DNA of 64,000 nt from Domibacillus sp. PGB-M46 (GCF_022668875.1 NZ_JAKGCR010000004.1:248001-312000); one strand, 5' to 3'. Counted from the first letter of the stretch, positions 1 to 7,919 are shown. The notes: generated by a model from the letters alone, not told the origin. Numbers and translations: made by a program.

Positions 1-340
1 GGATTTTATGCATTGGTTTCGATTTGTTCCGGTTGTGTTTTTTTCTTTCTCCAGCCTCTGTTTATTTGCTCTGCAATTCAAAGAAATTATGCGATCCATT
101 CAAGAAATGGCGGCATTTTACAAAAAGAAATCATCCTAGTCAAGCGCTGATCATCCTCAAGGCAGAAATTCATGCTGATTCTGCCTCCTTTTTATTTCGC
201 ACCTAATTGTTTGAATGTTTTTCTTCCTCTTTACATAAAATTTAAAAATAACCATTTTTATTTTTTATCCTTTTCAACCTCTCCATGTTCACAGACAGTA
301 TATAAAATGGGGAGAATTTATTTAAAGGAGAGTGTTTACT
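1..340. other. No gene recognised
   Basis: I see no convincing coding region, promoter or hairpin here. Short open frames exist but lack a ribosome-binding site and read like random sequence. The last 20 bases carry the AAAGGAG ribosome-binding site of the next gene. Confidence 0.4.
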
Positions 341-490
341 CTGAAAGAGGTTGCCCTTCTTTTATCTGCTGAACTGGAACGGCTCGTCGATGACTATTTC
401 AAATGTCCTGATTTAATCATTAAAAAACAGATTCAGGATGATATCCAGCTTTTAAGTGAAGCTTTAGTACAATGTAAACAGCCGATATAA
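341..490 (+). CDS. Spo0E-like small protein, 49-aa family, copy 1 (CTG start)
   Basis: This encodes a 49-residue charged helical protein (core SAELERLVDDY, then KKQIQDDIQLLSEAL). Three other copies in the window (8194, 12154, 26236) have exactly the same length and the same core. The SAEL..LVDDY stretch resembles the second helix of Spo0E-family aspartyl-phosphate phosphatases, which remove phosphate from Spo0A-P, but the aspartate of the usual SxxxD signature is not conserved. The start is read as CTG, 10 bases after AAAGGAG (324-330), because it aligns with the ATG of the 8194 copy. The function is inferred and could differ from Spo0E. Confidence 0.6.
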   Translation: MKEVALLLSAELERLVDDYFKCPDLIIKKQIQDDIQLLSEALVQCKQPI

Positions 491-662
491 AAAAGTTTTT
501 TATCTTTATCTGGATGTATGGCAATCGAAACGAGCGGCGTCTGCTTCTGTGCAGGCTCGACCCGTTCATGTCGATAGATTAAGCAGAAAAAGTACGGCCG
601 GACTCATTTGATCGTTCCCCCATTTTATTTTTAAACTCTTTATACAAGAATGGTTATAGCAG

Positions 663-690
663 GAAGCCTTTTTCAAAAGGCTTCTTTTTC
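663..690 (+). terminator. Intrinsic terminator
   Basis: GAAGCCTTTT and AAAAGGCTTC are paired and followed by a T run. It lies 170 bases after the small Spo0E-like gene, and nothing else is seen between them. Confidence 0.7.
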
Positions 691-767
691 ATCTTCATGG
701 TATATTCCGGCATACATTGGAGAAAATATCCTTTGTTCATTTTAACTTGTACAAAGGAGGCTGTTTG

Positions 768-1253
768 ATGAAAAAAGCATCAATGTATTTGGCGGCTTGT
801 ATGACTATCTTTTTCTTGGCCGGATGTATGAATAATAATGACGAAACGGCAGACAAAGCTGACAATAATGCGGCTGAACAGGATTCACAGAATGAGCAGA
901 CAACAGATGATGAAGGTAATAATGAAGCCCGACTGTCTGTATTGGATAAAGCAGAGGGCAGCCTTGAGGACATGGATAAAGTAGAAGACGCCACTGTTCT
1001 GGCAACAGGAGAGCGTGCTTATGCCGCCGTTCAGTTAGAAAATGACACTCAAGTAACGGACGAACTGAAAAAAGACATGGAAGACAAAGTAAAAGAATCA
1101 GATACGACCCTTGAAGAAGTGTATATTTCGGAAGATCCGGATTTTACTACTCAAATGAAGGATTATGCTGAGCGGATTGAAGCAGGCGAGCCTGTAGAAG
1201 GACTTGTTGATGAATTTAGCGATACCGTTCGCAGAGTTTTTCCAAGCGAATAA
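768..1253 (+). CDS. YhcN/YlaJ-family sporulation lipoprotein
   Basis: This is a 161-residue lipoprotein. The signal peptide begins MKKASMYLAACMTIFFLAGC, with lipobox LAGC and Cys20 as the lipidation site. An Asn/Asp/Glu-rich linker (about 21-55) leads to a compact domain with ATVLATGERAYAAVQL and a C-terminal VRRVFPSE, typical of the YhcN/YlaJ family. In Bacillus these are forespore or inner-spore-membrane lipoproteins that affect spore outgrowth. ATG 768 was chosen because ACAAAGGAGG (751-760) sits 7 bases upstream, whereas the longer frame from 717 has no such site. It is a monocistronic unit with its own terminator. Confidence 0.85.
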   Translation: MKKASMYLAACMTIFFLAGCMNNNDETADKADNNAAEQDSQNEQTTDDEGNNEARLSVLDKAEGSLEDMDKVEDATVLATGERAYAAVQLENDTQVTDELKKDMEDKVKESDTTLEEVYISEDPDFTTQMKDYAERIEAGEPVEGLVDEFSDTVRRVFPSE

Positions 1254-1266
1254 CCGATCGTTTTTT

Positions 1267-1292
1267 ACCCGGTAGGGCAGCCGGGTTTTTTG
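1267..1292 (+). terminator. Intrinsic terminator
   Basis: ACCCGG...CCGGGT is followed by six T, 14 bases after the lipoprotein stop codon. Confidence 0.75.
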
Positions 1293-1439
1293 TTTGATTG
1301 AAGGCGTTTTTTTATTTTTCATATTTTTTACTAATCAAATAGAAGAAAAAAGCTTCTTCCGTGTTATGATAAAAACGTATCAGAGCTGGGTGAAAAATCC
1401 CTTCACCTCTTACCACTTTACACGACTGGAGTTGCAAGA

Positions 1440-2723
1440 TTGGATATTCTTCTTACTAATATTCAAAGCTTCTTATTAAACACCCTTTTGATTTATTTCG
1501 GTTTTACAATTTATTTTAAATTCCTGGAACGGAAAGTAAACCAGATTGTACATAACCTGATTATTATATTGATTTGTGGAATATCGATTGTGTTTTCTAT
1601 GAGTTTTCCTATTATTCTTTTACAAGAAATACCCATCGACTTCCGCCAAATTCCTTTGATCATTGGAGCATTATACGGAGGACGCCGGGCTGCCTGCATT
1701 CTGACAGCCGTTTTACTCGGCTATCGTTTTTTATTGGGAGTCCCGGACTTTCTATCCGCCCTCCTCGTTTATTCTCTGCTGCTGCTTTTATGGGCTGCGG
1801 TTCTGCCTTTTTTCAAAAAAGCAGCCGTTCTTAAAAAGAAACTATGGATTGCTCTATGCATCTCCTTAACTGCAGCCCTGTCTACACTCGCTTTGAACCT
1901 GCTTTTATTGCCATTAGCTGTTACGGCAGCGTTTATTATGTTTGCTGTTTTGATCGTAGTGCTTCAAACAATCGGCCTCCTTCTTTGCGTATGGATGATT
2001 GAAAAAGCAAAAAAAGAGATGATATTGTCCGAAGAAATAGCGAGGCTTGAGAAATTAAAAACCGTCAGCACCATTGCCGCCAGTATTTCTCATGAAGTAC
2101 GAAATCCGTTAACCGTCACGAAAGGTTTTCTTCAGCTGCTGCGCGACCCCCAGATTTCCAATCTAGAAAAGGACTATTACATCAGCACGGCTGTAGAAGC
2201 CTTAAACAAAGCGGAGTCAATCATTACAGACTACCTTACCTTTGCCAAGCCTTCATTGAAAAATGTAGAAATGCTAGATTTGAAGCATGAATTAATGAAT
2301 ATCTCACATTTTGTGGCGCCTTACGCAGCTATGAATGATGTAGAAATCAAAACAAATTTCCAGAAAAACAGCTTGCTGGCTGGAGAAAAAGAAAAGTTTC
2401 ATCAATGTATCCTCAATATTGCAAAAAATGGAATTGAAGCCATGCCCGGTGGCGGTACCCTGACAATCGAATTGAACCGCTTTAAGGACCATGCTGTTAT
2501 TACTGTAGCGGATACAGGCATTGGAATGAATAAAGAACAAATTGAACGGCTGGGAAACCCTTTTTTCACGACAAAGGATCTCGGTACAGGACTTGGCACA
2601 ATGGTAGTCTACAGTACCGTTAAGTCTATGCGCGGCAGCGTTCAAGTAAAAAGTGAGCCTGCAAAAGGTACACGCTTTATTCTTTCCTTTCCTGCTGCTG
2701 AGCAGTCAGGCTCCGCTGGCTAG
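1440..2723 (+). CDS. KinB-type membrane sensor histidine kinase
   Basis: This is a 427-residue sensor kinase. The first ~190 residues form five or six hydrophobic segments with a 5TM/LYT-like pattern (IIGALYGGRRAA, then LLGVPDF). A HisKA dimerisation domain carries the phospho-acceptor His218 in SHEVRNPLTVTKGF. The ATPase domain has an N box (NIAKNGIEAM), G1 (DTGIGMN), F box (NPFFTTK) and G2 (GTGLGT). The architecture matches KinB/KinD-like kinases that feed the Spo0A phosphorelay. No response regulator is adjacent, as usual for orphan phosphorelay kinases. The start is TTG with GGAG about 10 bases upstream. The signal sensed is unknown. Confidence 0.85.
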   Translation: MDILLTNIQSFLLNTLLIYFGFTIYFKFLERKVNQIVHNLIIILICGISIVFSMSFPIILLQEIPIDFRQIPLIIGALYGGRRAACILTAVLLGYRFLLGVPDFLSALLVYSLLLLLWAAVLPFFKKAAVLKKKLWIALCISLTAALSTLALNLLLLPLAVTAAFIMFAVLIVVLQTIGLLLCVWMIEKAKKEMILSEEIARLEKLKTVSTIAASISHEVRNPLTVTKGFLQLLRDPQISNLEKDYYISTAVEALNKAESIITDYLTFAKPSLKNVEMLDLKHELMNISHFVAPYAAMNDVEIKTNFQKNSLLAGEKEKFHQCILNIAKNGIEAMPGGGTLTIELNRFKDHAVITVADTGIGMNKEQIERLGNPFFTTKDLGTGLGTMVVYSTVKSMRGSVQVKSEPAKGTRFILSFPAAEQSGSAG

Positions 2724-2787
2724 CCTGTCCCGTTTTTCTTTTAAAGCGGACATTCAAGAGGAAAGCAAAACGTTTTTTGGCTTTTTT

Positions 2788-2817
2788 GTATAAATTTTTA
2801 TGGAGAGGTTCATAATA
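2788..2817 (+). promoter_or_regulatory. Predicted sigma-G promoter of ncRNA copy A
   Basis: GTATA (2788-2792), 18-base spacer, CATAATA (2811-2817). This fits the B. subtilis sigma-G consensus GHATR-N18-CATXHTA at every position. Confidence 0.6.
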
Positions 2818-2823
2818 GGACTG

Positions 2824-2895
2824 TTAGTTCCCAACCCCAACTCCTACAAGTGAACATGACTTTTCAGCCAGGCATCGCCTGGCTGCTTTTTTTTT
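2824..2895 (+). ncRNA. Putative forespore small RNA, copy A
   Basis: The body runs from about 2824 and ends at hairpin CAGCCAGG/CCTGGCTG (2865-2885) plus nine T. It contains CTGTTAGTTCC and ACTCCTACAAG, both shared with copy B at 7853. No ribosome-binding site or sensible reading frame is present, so it is read as non-coding. It follows the sensor kinase after about 60 bases. The transcript start is inferred from the -10 position. Confidence 0.55.
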
Positions 2896-2930
2896 GCGCA
2901 TATTCTGTTGCTAATCTGGAAAAGGCGGTA

Positions 2931-3095
2931 TTACTCTTTCGTTTTTTCCCTTTCTGCCTGATATTCTTCGGCAGACACCCACCTTATTCCGTAACCAGAC
3001 ATCATAAATGCGTGAGCAGCCATATTAAAGTTTTGCCCCCTGCCTCGAAATGTTGCGACAACCTTATTGTCCTTCACAACAAAGCCATACTTCAC
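2931..3095 (-). CDS. Small conserved-looking protein (54 aa), unknown
   Basis: The frame encodes 54 residues beginning [18 protein letters not shown] and ending in an acidic/basic helix ([12 protein letters not shown]). GTG 3095 was chosen because AAAGGAG lies 8 bases upstream; the frame also opens at an ATG six codons earlier, but that ATG overlaps the ribosome-binding site. A beta-hairpin followed by a helix is likely. No family is recognised. Confidence 0.55.
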   Translation of the reverse strand: MKYGFVVKDNKVVATFRGRGQNFNMAAHAFMMSGYGIRWVSAEEYQAEREKTKE

Positions 3096-3203
3096 GCATT
3101 CTGCTCCTTTCATGATTCCTCTAACATTTTTTGTTTCACTATGACCATTCGCACAAGAGCCGCCTTTACTTCCTCATATTATATGGAAAAGGAGGTGATC
3201 ATG

Positions 3204-3311
3204 ATGGGCTACAAAAACGGTGATGGATACGGATCTGGCTTCGCGCTGATTGTTGTTCTGTTTATCCTTCTTATTATCATTGGTGCGTCTTACGTTGGCG
3301 GAGGATTTTAA
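3204..3311 (+). CDS. YjcZ-family sporulation protein
   Basis: This is a 35-residue protein with a Gly/Tyr-rich head ([12 protein letters not shown]) and a single hydrophobic helix ([19 protein letters not shown]) ending GGGF. That is the layout of the YjcZ/YhzB-type sporulation-associated membrane peptides. AAAAGGAGGTGATC directly precedes two tandem ATGs; the second (3204) gives the better spacing of 8 bases. CATATTATA 23 bases upstream could be a late-sporulation -10 element, but no -35 is clear. Confidence 0.75.
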   Translation: MGYKNGDGYGSGFALIVVLFILLIIIGASYVGGGF

Positions 3312-3400
3312 TAGGTATTAAGAGAGTATGCACAAGATTTGTTTACATGACTCCTGCTTTTGCTTTCTGACCGGTTTTACCCGCCAAACCACTATGTTAA

Positions 3401-3432
3401 CAGCTGTATGCCTGGTCATACAGCTGCTTTTT
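3401..3432 (+). terminator. Intrinsic terminator
   Basis: CAGCTGTATG...CATACAGCTG is followed by a T run. It is 90 bases beyond the YjcZ-like gene. Confidence 0.65.
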
Positions 3433-3530
3433 ACATGCAGACAAAAGCCTTGCTGCTTCGCACACTGTGCCGGTTTCTGCATACAATGTGAACGGATATA
3501 TGCTTATTCCATTGGGAGAGGAGGCACATA

Positions 3531-3794
3531 GTGAATCAGCGTTATGTAAAAGCAGCTCAAAAGGAAAACTCCCCGGTGTCTCTTGAAGTGAATGCAGCCA
3601 AGCTGACGGTTCTTGCTACAGCCCTTACAACCCTCGCGGATGCGGTTGCCACATTTGCCGCACTGCTCGCTTTAGAGGAAGCAGCAAGCGCTGAGTCTTC
3701 AGCACCACAGCAGGCAGAGTCGATTCAAAAGCAATTAACAGCCATGCAAAAACAGCTTGATTTCTTAACAAGTGAAGCAGCTAAAAGACGGTAA
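3531..3794 (+). CDS. Ala-rich helical small protein, unknown
   Basis: This encodes 87 residues that are almost all helix-forming: a central Ala/Leu/Thr segment (AAKLTVLATALTTLADAVAT) and a C-terminal coiled-coil (SIQKQLTAMQKQLDFLTSEA). GTG 3531 is preceded by GAGAGGAGGCAC. A convergent terminator separates it from the next gene. The amphipathic pattern suggests oligomerisation; the function is not recognised. Confidence 0.65.
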   Translation: MNQRYVKAAQKENSPVSLEVNAAKLTVLATALTTLADAVATFAALLALEEAASAESSAPQQAESIQKQLTAMQKQLDFLTSEAAKRR

Positions 3795-3832
3795 CCTTCC
3801 ATCAAAACGCATGGTGTTTATAATACAATGCC

Positions 3833-3862
3833 AAAAACACTCCTGTCCAGGAGTGCTATTTT
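3833..3862. terminator. Bidirectional terminator
   Basis: CACTCCT-gtcc-AGGAGTG is flanked by A-rich and T-rich runs and serves the convergent genes on both sides. Confidence 0.7.
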
Positions 3863-3868
3863 TCCTTT

Positions 3869-4117
3869 TTAATCAAATTCTTTGTCGTTAAATTTCTTTG
3901 TTATATAAGCATGAAGGCCCTTTCTGCAAGCAGCTGACAGAGAAGACTTTTGGGGATGAATGCTGTCCCCAAACGGCCTGCCCCTTAAGAACTTAATGAC
4001 CTCCTCGAATGCCTTCCCCTTTTCGGCATCGAAGCCCGCTGCTTTTACAAATAAAATGTGCTGCCCTGTCCATTCATAATCAACAATGTAAAAAGTGCTC
4101 TCCTGTTTATCGCTCAT
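3869..4117 (-). CDS. Hypothetical protein (82 aa)
   Basis: The protein starts MSDKQESTFYIVDYEWTGQH and ends basic (KKFNDKEFD). ATG 4117 has AGGAGG 8 bases upstream and is preferred over the longer open frame. It is soluble with no Cys. No family is recognised. Confidence 0.55.
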   Translation of the reverse strand: MSDKQESTFYIVDYEWTGQHILFVKAAGFDAEKGKAFEEVIKFLRGRPFGDSIHPQKSSLSAACRKGLHAYITKKFNDKEFD

Positions 4118-4336
4118 ATAAAGATTCCTCCTATGTACTGTTTTTAGATAACACTGTTCAAAAGAAAATAGCAACCTTTTTCAGTAAATATTGTTATGAT
4201 TTGTCGGCCTAAAGAGCTGGCTTTTCTTTATTTTTTGAATAAAAATAAACATAACTATATTCCCTTGTCGGCTGCCCGGCTCCAGCCCGGGTGTAAATCC
4301 ACGGAAAATCACAGCTCGCTTGAAAGAAGGGATCGC

Positions 4337-4798
4337 TTGATTTTAGTTAGCCTGCTCGGACTTATTTTAATCGTTTTTGCTTGTTTATATTTTCTTTTTC
4401 ACTTTTTGTGCAGCTTATTCAGCAGAAAGCATCGTGTGTTCAAGCGCATCTTTTACCCGGCACTTCTTGTAGGGATTTTTCTTGTTGCACTGGCGGCGCT
4501 TGGAAATGAAAACCAGGGTTTTGAAGCCGCTTTGGCTGAAAACAACCGGTTTAAACAGGAAATTACGATATTGGAAGAAGAGATAAGCATATTAGAGGGA
4601 AAGATAGCGGATGCCGAACAATACAGCATGGCTTTGGAGAAAACCAATGCAGCGGCTTTTTCAGAAAAAAAGATCATAACGGAAGACATCGCCGCGCTTA
4701 AACAGGAAGTGGCCCGTTTAAAAAAAGAAAACAAAGCAATATCCGCCGAGCGGGACAGCCTGATAAAACAAAAAGCGTCTACTGAAGCCCAAAAGTAA
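4337..4798 (+). CDS. Two-helix membrane protein with coiled-coil tail
   Basis: About 153 residues. Two N-terminal transmembrane helices (about 2-25 and 38-58) are separated by a basic loop. They are followed by a long acidic/basic heptad region (about 65-150; ILEEEISILEGKIADAEQ, then ALKQEVARLKKENKAISAER). TTG 4337 was chosen because GAAAGAAGG lies just upstream and the TM segment then begins at residue 2. The coiled coil probably faces the cytoplasm. No family is recognised. A weak GGCTG hairpin follows the stop. Confidence 0.55.
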   Translation: MILVSLLGLILIVFACLYFLFHFLCSLFSRKHRVFKRIFYPALLVGIFLVALAALGNENQGFEAALAENNRFKQEITILEEEISILEGKIADAEQYSMALEKTNAAAFSEKKIITEDIAALKQEVARLKKENKAISAERDSLIKQKASTEAQK

Positions 4799-4923
4799 GT
4801 CCGCCTTCAGCCAGTGGAGTGGCGGCTGCTTTCATATATGAGATTATCCACGATAGCATGCAAATGGCTTACCTACGCCGGATCATCCAAATACCGTAAT
4901 CCTTTAAAGAAGTTTTTGTTTGA

Positions 4924-5136
4924 ATGGATCAAGCGTTAATAGATTTTTTAGCTATGGCGAACTTGTATGGCTTGTCTGCAAAAAAGTACGAGTATATAGA
5001 TCCGCAGCAGCACGTGTATAATGACCAGCTTCATTTTCAATATGCTAATCAGGTGGAACGGCATTGAAGGATGATGGAAAAGCCGTACCCTGACCTTCAT
5101 TATAGGGCGTATTCAAACAAACAAGCCGCGCCTTGA
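4924..5136 (+). pseudogene. YGLLAKKYEY-family protein, interrupted by stop
   Basis: The frame starts at ATG 4924 and reads MDQALIDFLAMANLYGLSAK, then KYEYIDPQQHVYNDQ. It is a paralog of the genes at 11163 and 24532. At 5065-5067 a TGA replaces a codon where the paralogs continue (QHFTMLEKHHG); after the stop the same frame continues RMMEKPYPDLHYRAYSNK to a second TGA. Either this is a pseudogene or a shortened 47-residue product is made. The ribosome-binding site is weak (TTAAAGAAG). Confidence 0.6.
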
Positions 5137-5152
5137 ACCGGCTTGTTTGTTT
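5122..5152 (+). terminator. Intrinsic terminator
   Basis: CAAGCC...GGCTTG followed by TTTGTTT. The same CAAGCC/GGCTTG pair ends the paralog at 11163. Confidence 0.65.
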
Positions 5153-5291
5153 GAACTTCTGATACACCCCTGTTTTACGCATTCAAAACATTGGCAGCAG
5201 ATACACTTTCGTTCCCTTCACACCATGCAGAATAAGGAACGCTTTTTAAGTAAACGTTAAAAGTGTTATCAAAAAAAAGGAGGCCGCAATG

Positions 5292-5471
5292 ATGAATTTA
5301 CGACGAGCTCAAGAAATCGCCACTTCTCCTGTAATGGCTGACGTGACGTTTAACGAATTACCTATTTATATCCAACATGTAGACGAAGACAATGAGATGG
5401 CTCGTATTTATCCACTGGATGAGCCTGAAAAAGAACAAAGTGTTCCCCTGGCTGCCTTAAAAGAGCATTAA
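5292..5471 (+). CDS. sspH: Small acid-soluble spore protein, H type
   Basis: This is a 59-residue protein beginning MNLRRAQEIATSP, then NELPIYIQHVDEDN and ARIYPLDEPE. It follows B. subtilis SspH almost residue for residue in layout and length. H-type SASPs are minor spore-core proteins made in the forespore. AAAAGGAGG lies 8 bases before ATG 5292; an ATG one codon earlier is also possible. A possible sigma-G promoter (GAATA, 18 bases, AACGTTA) lies about 60 bases upstream but its -10 is a poor match. A strong terminator follows. Confidence 0.93.
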   Translation: MNLRRAQEIATSPVMADVTFNELPIYIQHVDEDNEMARIYPLDEPEKEQSVPLAALKEH

Positions 5472-5488
5472 TTTCTTTGTGTTATCAG

Positions 5489-5526
5489 AAAAAGGTGTAT
5501 CTGTGCGGAGTCAGATACACCTTTTC
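5489..5526. terminator. Strong bidirectional terminator
   Basis: AAAAGGTGTATCTG pairs with CAGATACACCTTTT. It separates sspH from the convergent lipoprotein gene. Confidence 0.85.
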
Positions 5527-5554
5527 ATTAGTTGCCGGCAAGCTCCTTTCCAGC

Positions 5555-5797
5555 TTACGAACCTTGTTGATTCGTTTCAGTTTCGCCATCATTCGGATCG
5601 ACTTCTACTTGATCGTCTTCATTCGTGCCTGTATTGTTCTCTTCGTCCATTCCTTCATTAATGTCGCTATGATTGTTTTGCTCAACTTCTTCCTGCTCAG
5701 CCGGCGGATTTTCTTCGTTTCCACAGCCAGCCAGTCCAAGTGTAAACAGAACCGCTATTCCACTCATAAGCATTTGTTTTTTTCGGCTTTCGCCCAT
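5555..5797 (-). CDS. Small acidic lipoprotein
   Basis: This is an 80-residue lipoprotein. The signal sequence (SRKKQMLMSGIAVLFTLGL) ends in lipobox LAGC. The mature part of about 55 residues is disordered and very acidic, rich in Glu, Asn and Asp (EEVEQNNHSDINEGMDEENN). ATG 5797 follows GGAGGGAC at good spacing, while the TTG two codons earlier is too close. It sits on the outer face of the membrane. The function is unknown. Confidence 0.65.
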   Translation of the reverse strand: MGESRKKQMLMSGIAVLFTLGLAGCGNEENPPAEQEEVEQNNHSDINEGMDEENNTGTNEDDQVEVDPNDGETETNQQGS

Positions 5798-5962
5798 TTT
5801 CAAGTCCCTCCTTAACGAGTTTCTTACTCAGTAGCATGTCCTTTCCCTTTATCTTCAACCCAAAAACATATCGATTCATACAGTTCCTTGAAAAAAGCAC
5901 CTGGCCGGCTTATAAATAATTTTTTTTCGTTTGTGCACGATAAAGCTCGGGAGGTGAAAAAG

Positions 5963-6289
5963 ATGGCGGATCAAAACCAAAACAACCAGCAGAATGGAAA
6001 CGGCCAGCAGAACGGCGGTATTTTAGAAACGATTGGCAAAGGCATCGAAAATGTTATGGACACATTAACAGGCAATAACCAAAACCAAAACAACCAGAGT
6101 CAAAACGGCCAAAACCAGCCGAAAAACCAAAACAACAATGAAGGCGCCCGGTATCAAACGAGCGGTCAAAATGTAAGCCGCAAGGGTCAAGGGGACAATC
6201 AACAAAACGGCTCCTACAGCAGCCAGGGCTCGCAGCAGCAGAACGGCAAGCAGCAATTTGGCGATGCCAATACGATACGGGTAGAGTAA
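5963..6289 (+). CDS. Gln/Asn-rich low-complexity protein
   Basis: The 108-residue product is dominated by Asn, Gln and Gly (repeats of the NQNNQ type). One short amphipathic stretch, ILETIGKGIENVMDTLTG, sits near residues 24-41. ATG 5963 follows GGGAGGTGAAAAAG. The composition recalls spore-coat or biofilm low-complexity proteins. This is an inference; no family is recognised. Confidence 0.6.
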   Translation: MADQNQNNQQNGNGQQNGGILETIGKGIENVMDTLTGNNQNQNNQSQNGQNQPKNQNNNEGARYQTSGQNVSRKGQGDNQQNGSYSSQGSQQQNGKQQFGDANTIRVE

Positions 6290-6376
6290 ACGTGCCCAGC
6301 CCTTTTTAAATGTGTGTATGTGAAACAGGCTTTATTTTTTCATCCGACCCTACTCCGTTAATAAAGTGGTGATCAT

Positions 6377-6520
6377 ATGCTCCATTCCCGAGCAAAATGT
6401 ATACTCTTAGGTGGTACGATCTTATCAAGTCTGTTAAATATTATCATTTTGATTTTAACCGTTATTCACCATATAACCATTCAAGAACAGATGGATGACT
6501 TAAAAAAGAACAGCCGTTGA
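6377..6520 (+). CDS. Small single-pass membrane protein (47 aa)
   Basis: The frame encodes MLHSRAKCILLGGTILSSLL followed by a hydrophobic run (NIIILILTVIHHITI) and a charged tail (QEQMDDLKKNSR). GTGGTGATC provides a ribosome-binding site, and a strong terminator follows 10 bases after the stop. Both support a real gene. The function is unknown. Confidence 0.55.
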   Translation: MLHSRAKCILLGGTILSSLLNIIILILTVIHHITIQEQMDDLKKNSR

Positions 6521-6530
6521 ACTCATGTTT

Positions 6531-6572
6531 AAAATGGCAGCTGCCTTATGTCTACGCAGCTGCCATTTTACA
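6531..6572. terminator. Strong terminator
   Basis: AAAATGGCAGCTG pairs with CAGCTGCCATTTT, with a 12-base loop. Confidence 0.85.
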
Positions 6573-6707
6573 TGGATTATTTAAAAATTGAACGATCAGG
6601 TATATAGCTGGGTCCAACAGGGTAAAAAGGTTTATATTCACTCATTTGATCCTTTACACAAGTTTTTCTCTCCCAAGCCTGGAGAAATATTTGTGGGAGG
6701 TGATGAA

Positions 6708-6899
6708 ATGAGAAGAATTCAAGGAGTACAGAAATTAATCTCCTATCTTGAGTCGGTAAACTATCCAGTTGCTGAAAAGGATATTTATGATCTAATCACA
6801 AATAAGAAGCTTCCTCATAAAAAAGTTGGTTTAGACATCATTATTTTTGATTTAGATCAAATCGACTGGTGGATCGAACAAGATCAAACACAAAGTTGA
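6708..6899 (+). CDS. Excisionase/MerR-like helix-turn-helix protein
   Basis: The 63-residue product has the layout of excisionase-type winged-helix DNA-binding proteins: a first helix (VQKLISYLESV), then EKDIYDLITNKKLPHKKV, a short beta-wing (GLDIIIFDLDQ) and the closing DWWIEQ. ATG 6708 follows GGGAGGTGATGAA; the longer frame from 6588 has no ribosome-binding site. No integrase lies next to it, so a regulatory role is as likely as excision. The DNA target is unknown. Confidence 0.65.
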   Translation: MRRIQGVQKLISYLESVNYPVAEKDIYDLITNKKLPHKKVGLDIIIFDLDQIDWWIEQDQTQS

Positions 6900-6904
6900 C
6901 AGAA

Positions 6905-6935
6905 GAGCCCCTCGTTATCCAAGCAGGGGCTTATT
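6905..6935 (+). terminator. Intrinsic terminator
   Basis: AGCCCCT...AGGGGCT followed by a short T stretch, 6 bases after the stop. Confidence 0.5.
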
Positions 6936-6991
6936 CCTGTTTGGCCATGTAAACAGGCAGAGACAAGCACCTCGTTATGAGTTCCACTAAA

Positions 6992-7022
6992 TAAAAAAGA
7001 AGAACACCCCACCCGGTGTCCC
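6992..7022 (-). terminator. Intrinsic terminator
   Basis: On the minus strand GGACACC...GGTGTTC is followed by a T-rich run, just past the stop of the next gene. Confidence 0.6.
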
Positions 7023-7026
7023 TCTT

Positions 7027-7455
7027 TTATTGATAAAGTTCCTTGTAAGCCAGCACTTTTAAAGCCTGTATTTCATCTTCAGTCAGCTTGCTCTGGAGTG
7101 TCTCTAATAATGCTTGTTTCTTTTCTTCTGTCAGGCCGCCTTTTACGGTCGATTGAATGTCTTTAAGCTCGCCCGGGCTGAACTTTTTCACCATTTCCCT
7201 TGCCGCTTCTTCTTTTGTCGTAAACGGAAGAGAAGAAGTGTCGGCATTGGCGCCTTCTTCAACCAGCTTTTTCAGCTCTGGGTTGTTGTTAATTTGCTGC
7301 TTAATCTGTTCCACTTCTCCGCTGTTTTCAATCTGTTGTGCTACTTCATCCATTATTTTATCGGAGGCAATTTTGGTTCCGAAGTAATACAGTCCGGCTC
7401 CTAGAAGAGCCACAAGCAATGCCAGTCCAATGAAGAGCTTGAATAATGTCTTCAC
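7027..7455 (-). CDS. Membrane-anchored helical protein (142 aa), unknown
   Basis: An N-terminal transmembrane anchor (LFKLFIGLALLVALLGAGLY) is followed by an all-helical, charged domain (TTKEEAAREMVKKFSPGELK) ending QALKVLAYKELYQ. It probably faces outside the membrane. GTG 7455 has TAGGAGGATATAAA upstream. I do not recognise the family. Neighbours are on the other strand, so it is monocistronic. Confidence 0.6.
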   Translation of the reverse strand: MKTLFKLFIGLALLVALLGAGLYYFGTKIASDKIMDEVAQQIENSGEVEQIKQQINNNPELKKLVEEGANADTSSLPFTTKEEAAREMVKKFSPGELKDIQSTVKGGLTEEKKQALLETLQSKLTEDEIQALKVLAYKELYQ

Positions 7456-7639
7456 TTTATATCCTCCTAAATGTACATCATGCTTTTATTAACATAACAA
7501 ATTTCTCTTTCTTTTCCCAGTGCTTTAACAGCTTTCAACCATGTCTTTTGTTCAAAGACCTTTACATTTTATATAAATAGGTTTTCCCCCTTTCTTTTTT
7601 GGGTAACTGAACCTGCGAAGTACATTAATGGAGAAAAAG

Positions 7640-7822
7640 ATGCTAAATGAAAAAGACCCTACAGGTTATTTGTATGAAGAAATCGAAAGAGTCCGCGGGC
7701 TGCTGGCTTCCGCGGTTCAGCTCTATGGACTTTCCAGTGCAGAAGCGCTTTATTACAGTGAAGAATTAAATACATTAATTCTTCATGCCCAGCTTCAAAA
7801 AAGGCAGGTGCTTCTTGTATAA
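7640..7822 (+). CDS. Spo0E-family aspartyl-phosphate phosphatase
   Basis: This is a 60-residue protein with the Spo0E helical-hairpin layout: IERVRGLLASAVQLYGL, then SSAEALYYSEELNTLILHAQL. The signature around S-x-E-L-N is close to SQELD, but Asp is replaced by Asn at the position that normally contacts the phosphoryl aspartate. Members dephosphorylate Spo0A-P or similar response regulators. ATG 7640 has GGAG 6 bases upstream (inside the codons after ATG 7628). Its stop codon overlaps the -35 element of ncRNA copy B. Confidence 0.75.
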   Translation: MLNEKDPTGYLYEEIERVRGLLASAVQLYGLSSAEALYYSEELNTLILHAQLQKRQVLLV

Positions 7823-7846
7823 AATTTTTTCAAATGGTACATACTA
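7817..7846 (+). promoter_or_regulatory. Predicted sigma-G promoter of ncRNA copy B
   Basis: GTATA (7817-7821), 18 bases, CATACTA (7840-7846), a perfect sigma-G match. The -35 is formed by the last codons (GTA TAA) of the Spo0E-family gene. Confidence 0.65.
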
Positions 7847-7852
7847 GAACTG

Positions 7853-7919
7853 TTAGTTCCAAATCCTACTCCTATAAGTAAACCTTGTATCAGCCAGGTT
7901 CTCACCTGGCTGCTTTTTT
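7853..7919 (+). ncRNA. Putative forespore small RNA, copy B
   Basis: CTGTTAGTTCC and TACTCCTATAAG are followed by hairpin CAGCCAGG/CCTGGCTG and a T run. It is nearly identical to copy A in order and spacing. Confidence 0.55.

Noticed and set aside
2824-2895. A peptide encoded by ncRNA copy A (GTG AAC ATG ...)
   Set aside because: It lacks a ribosome-binding site, the frame runs into the hairpin, and it is not conserved in the other copies.
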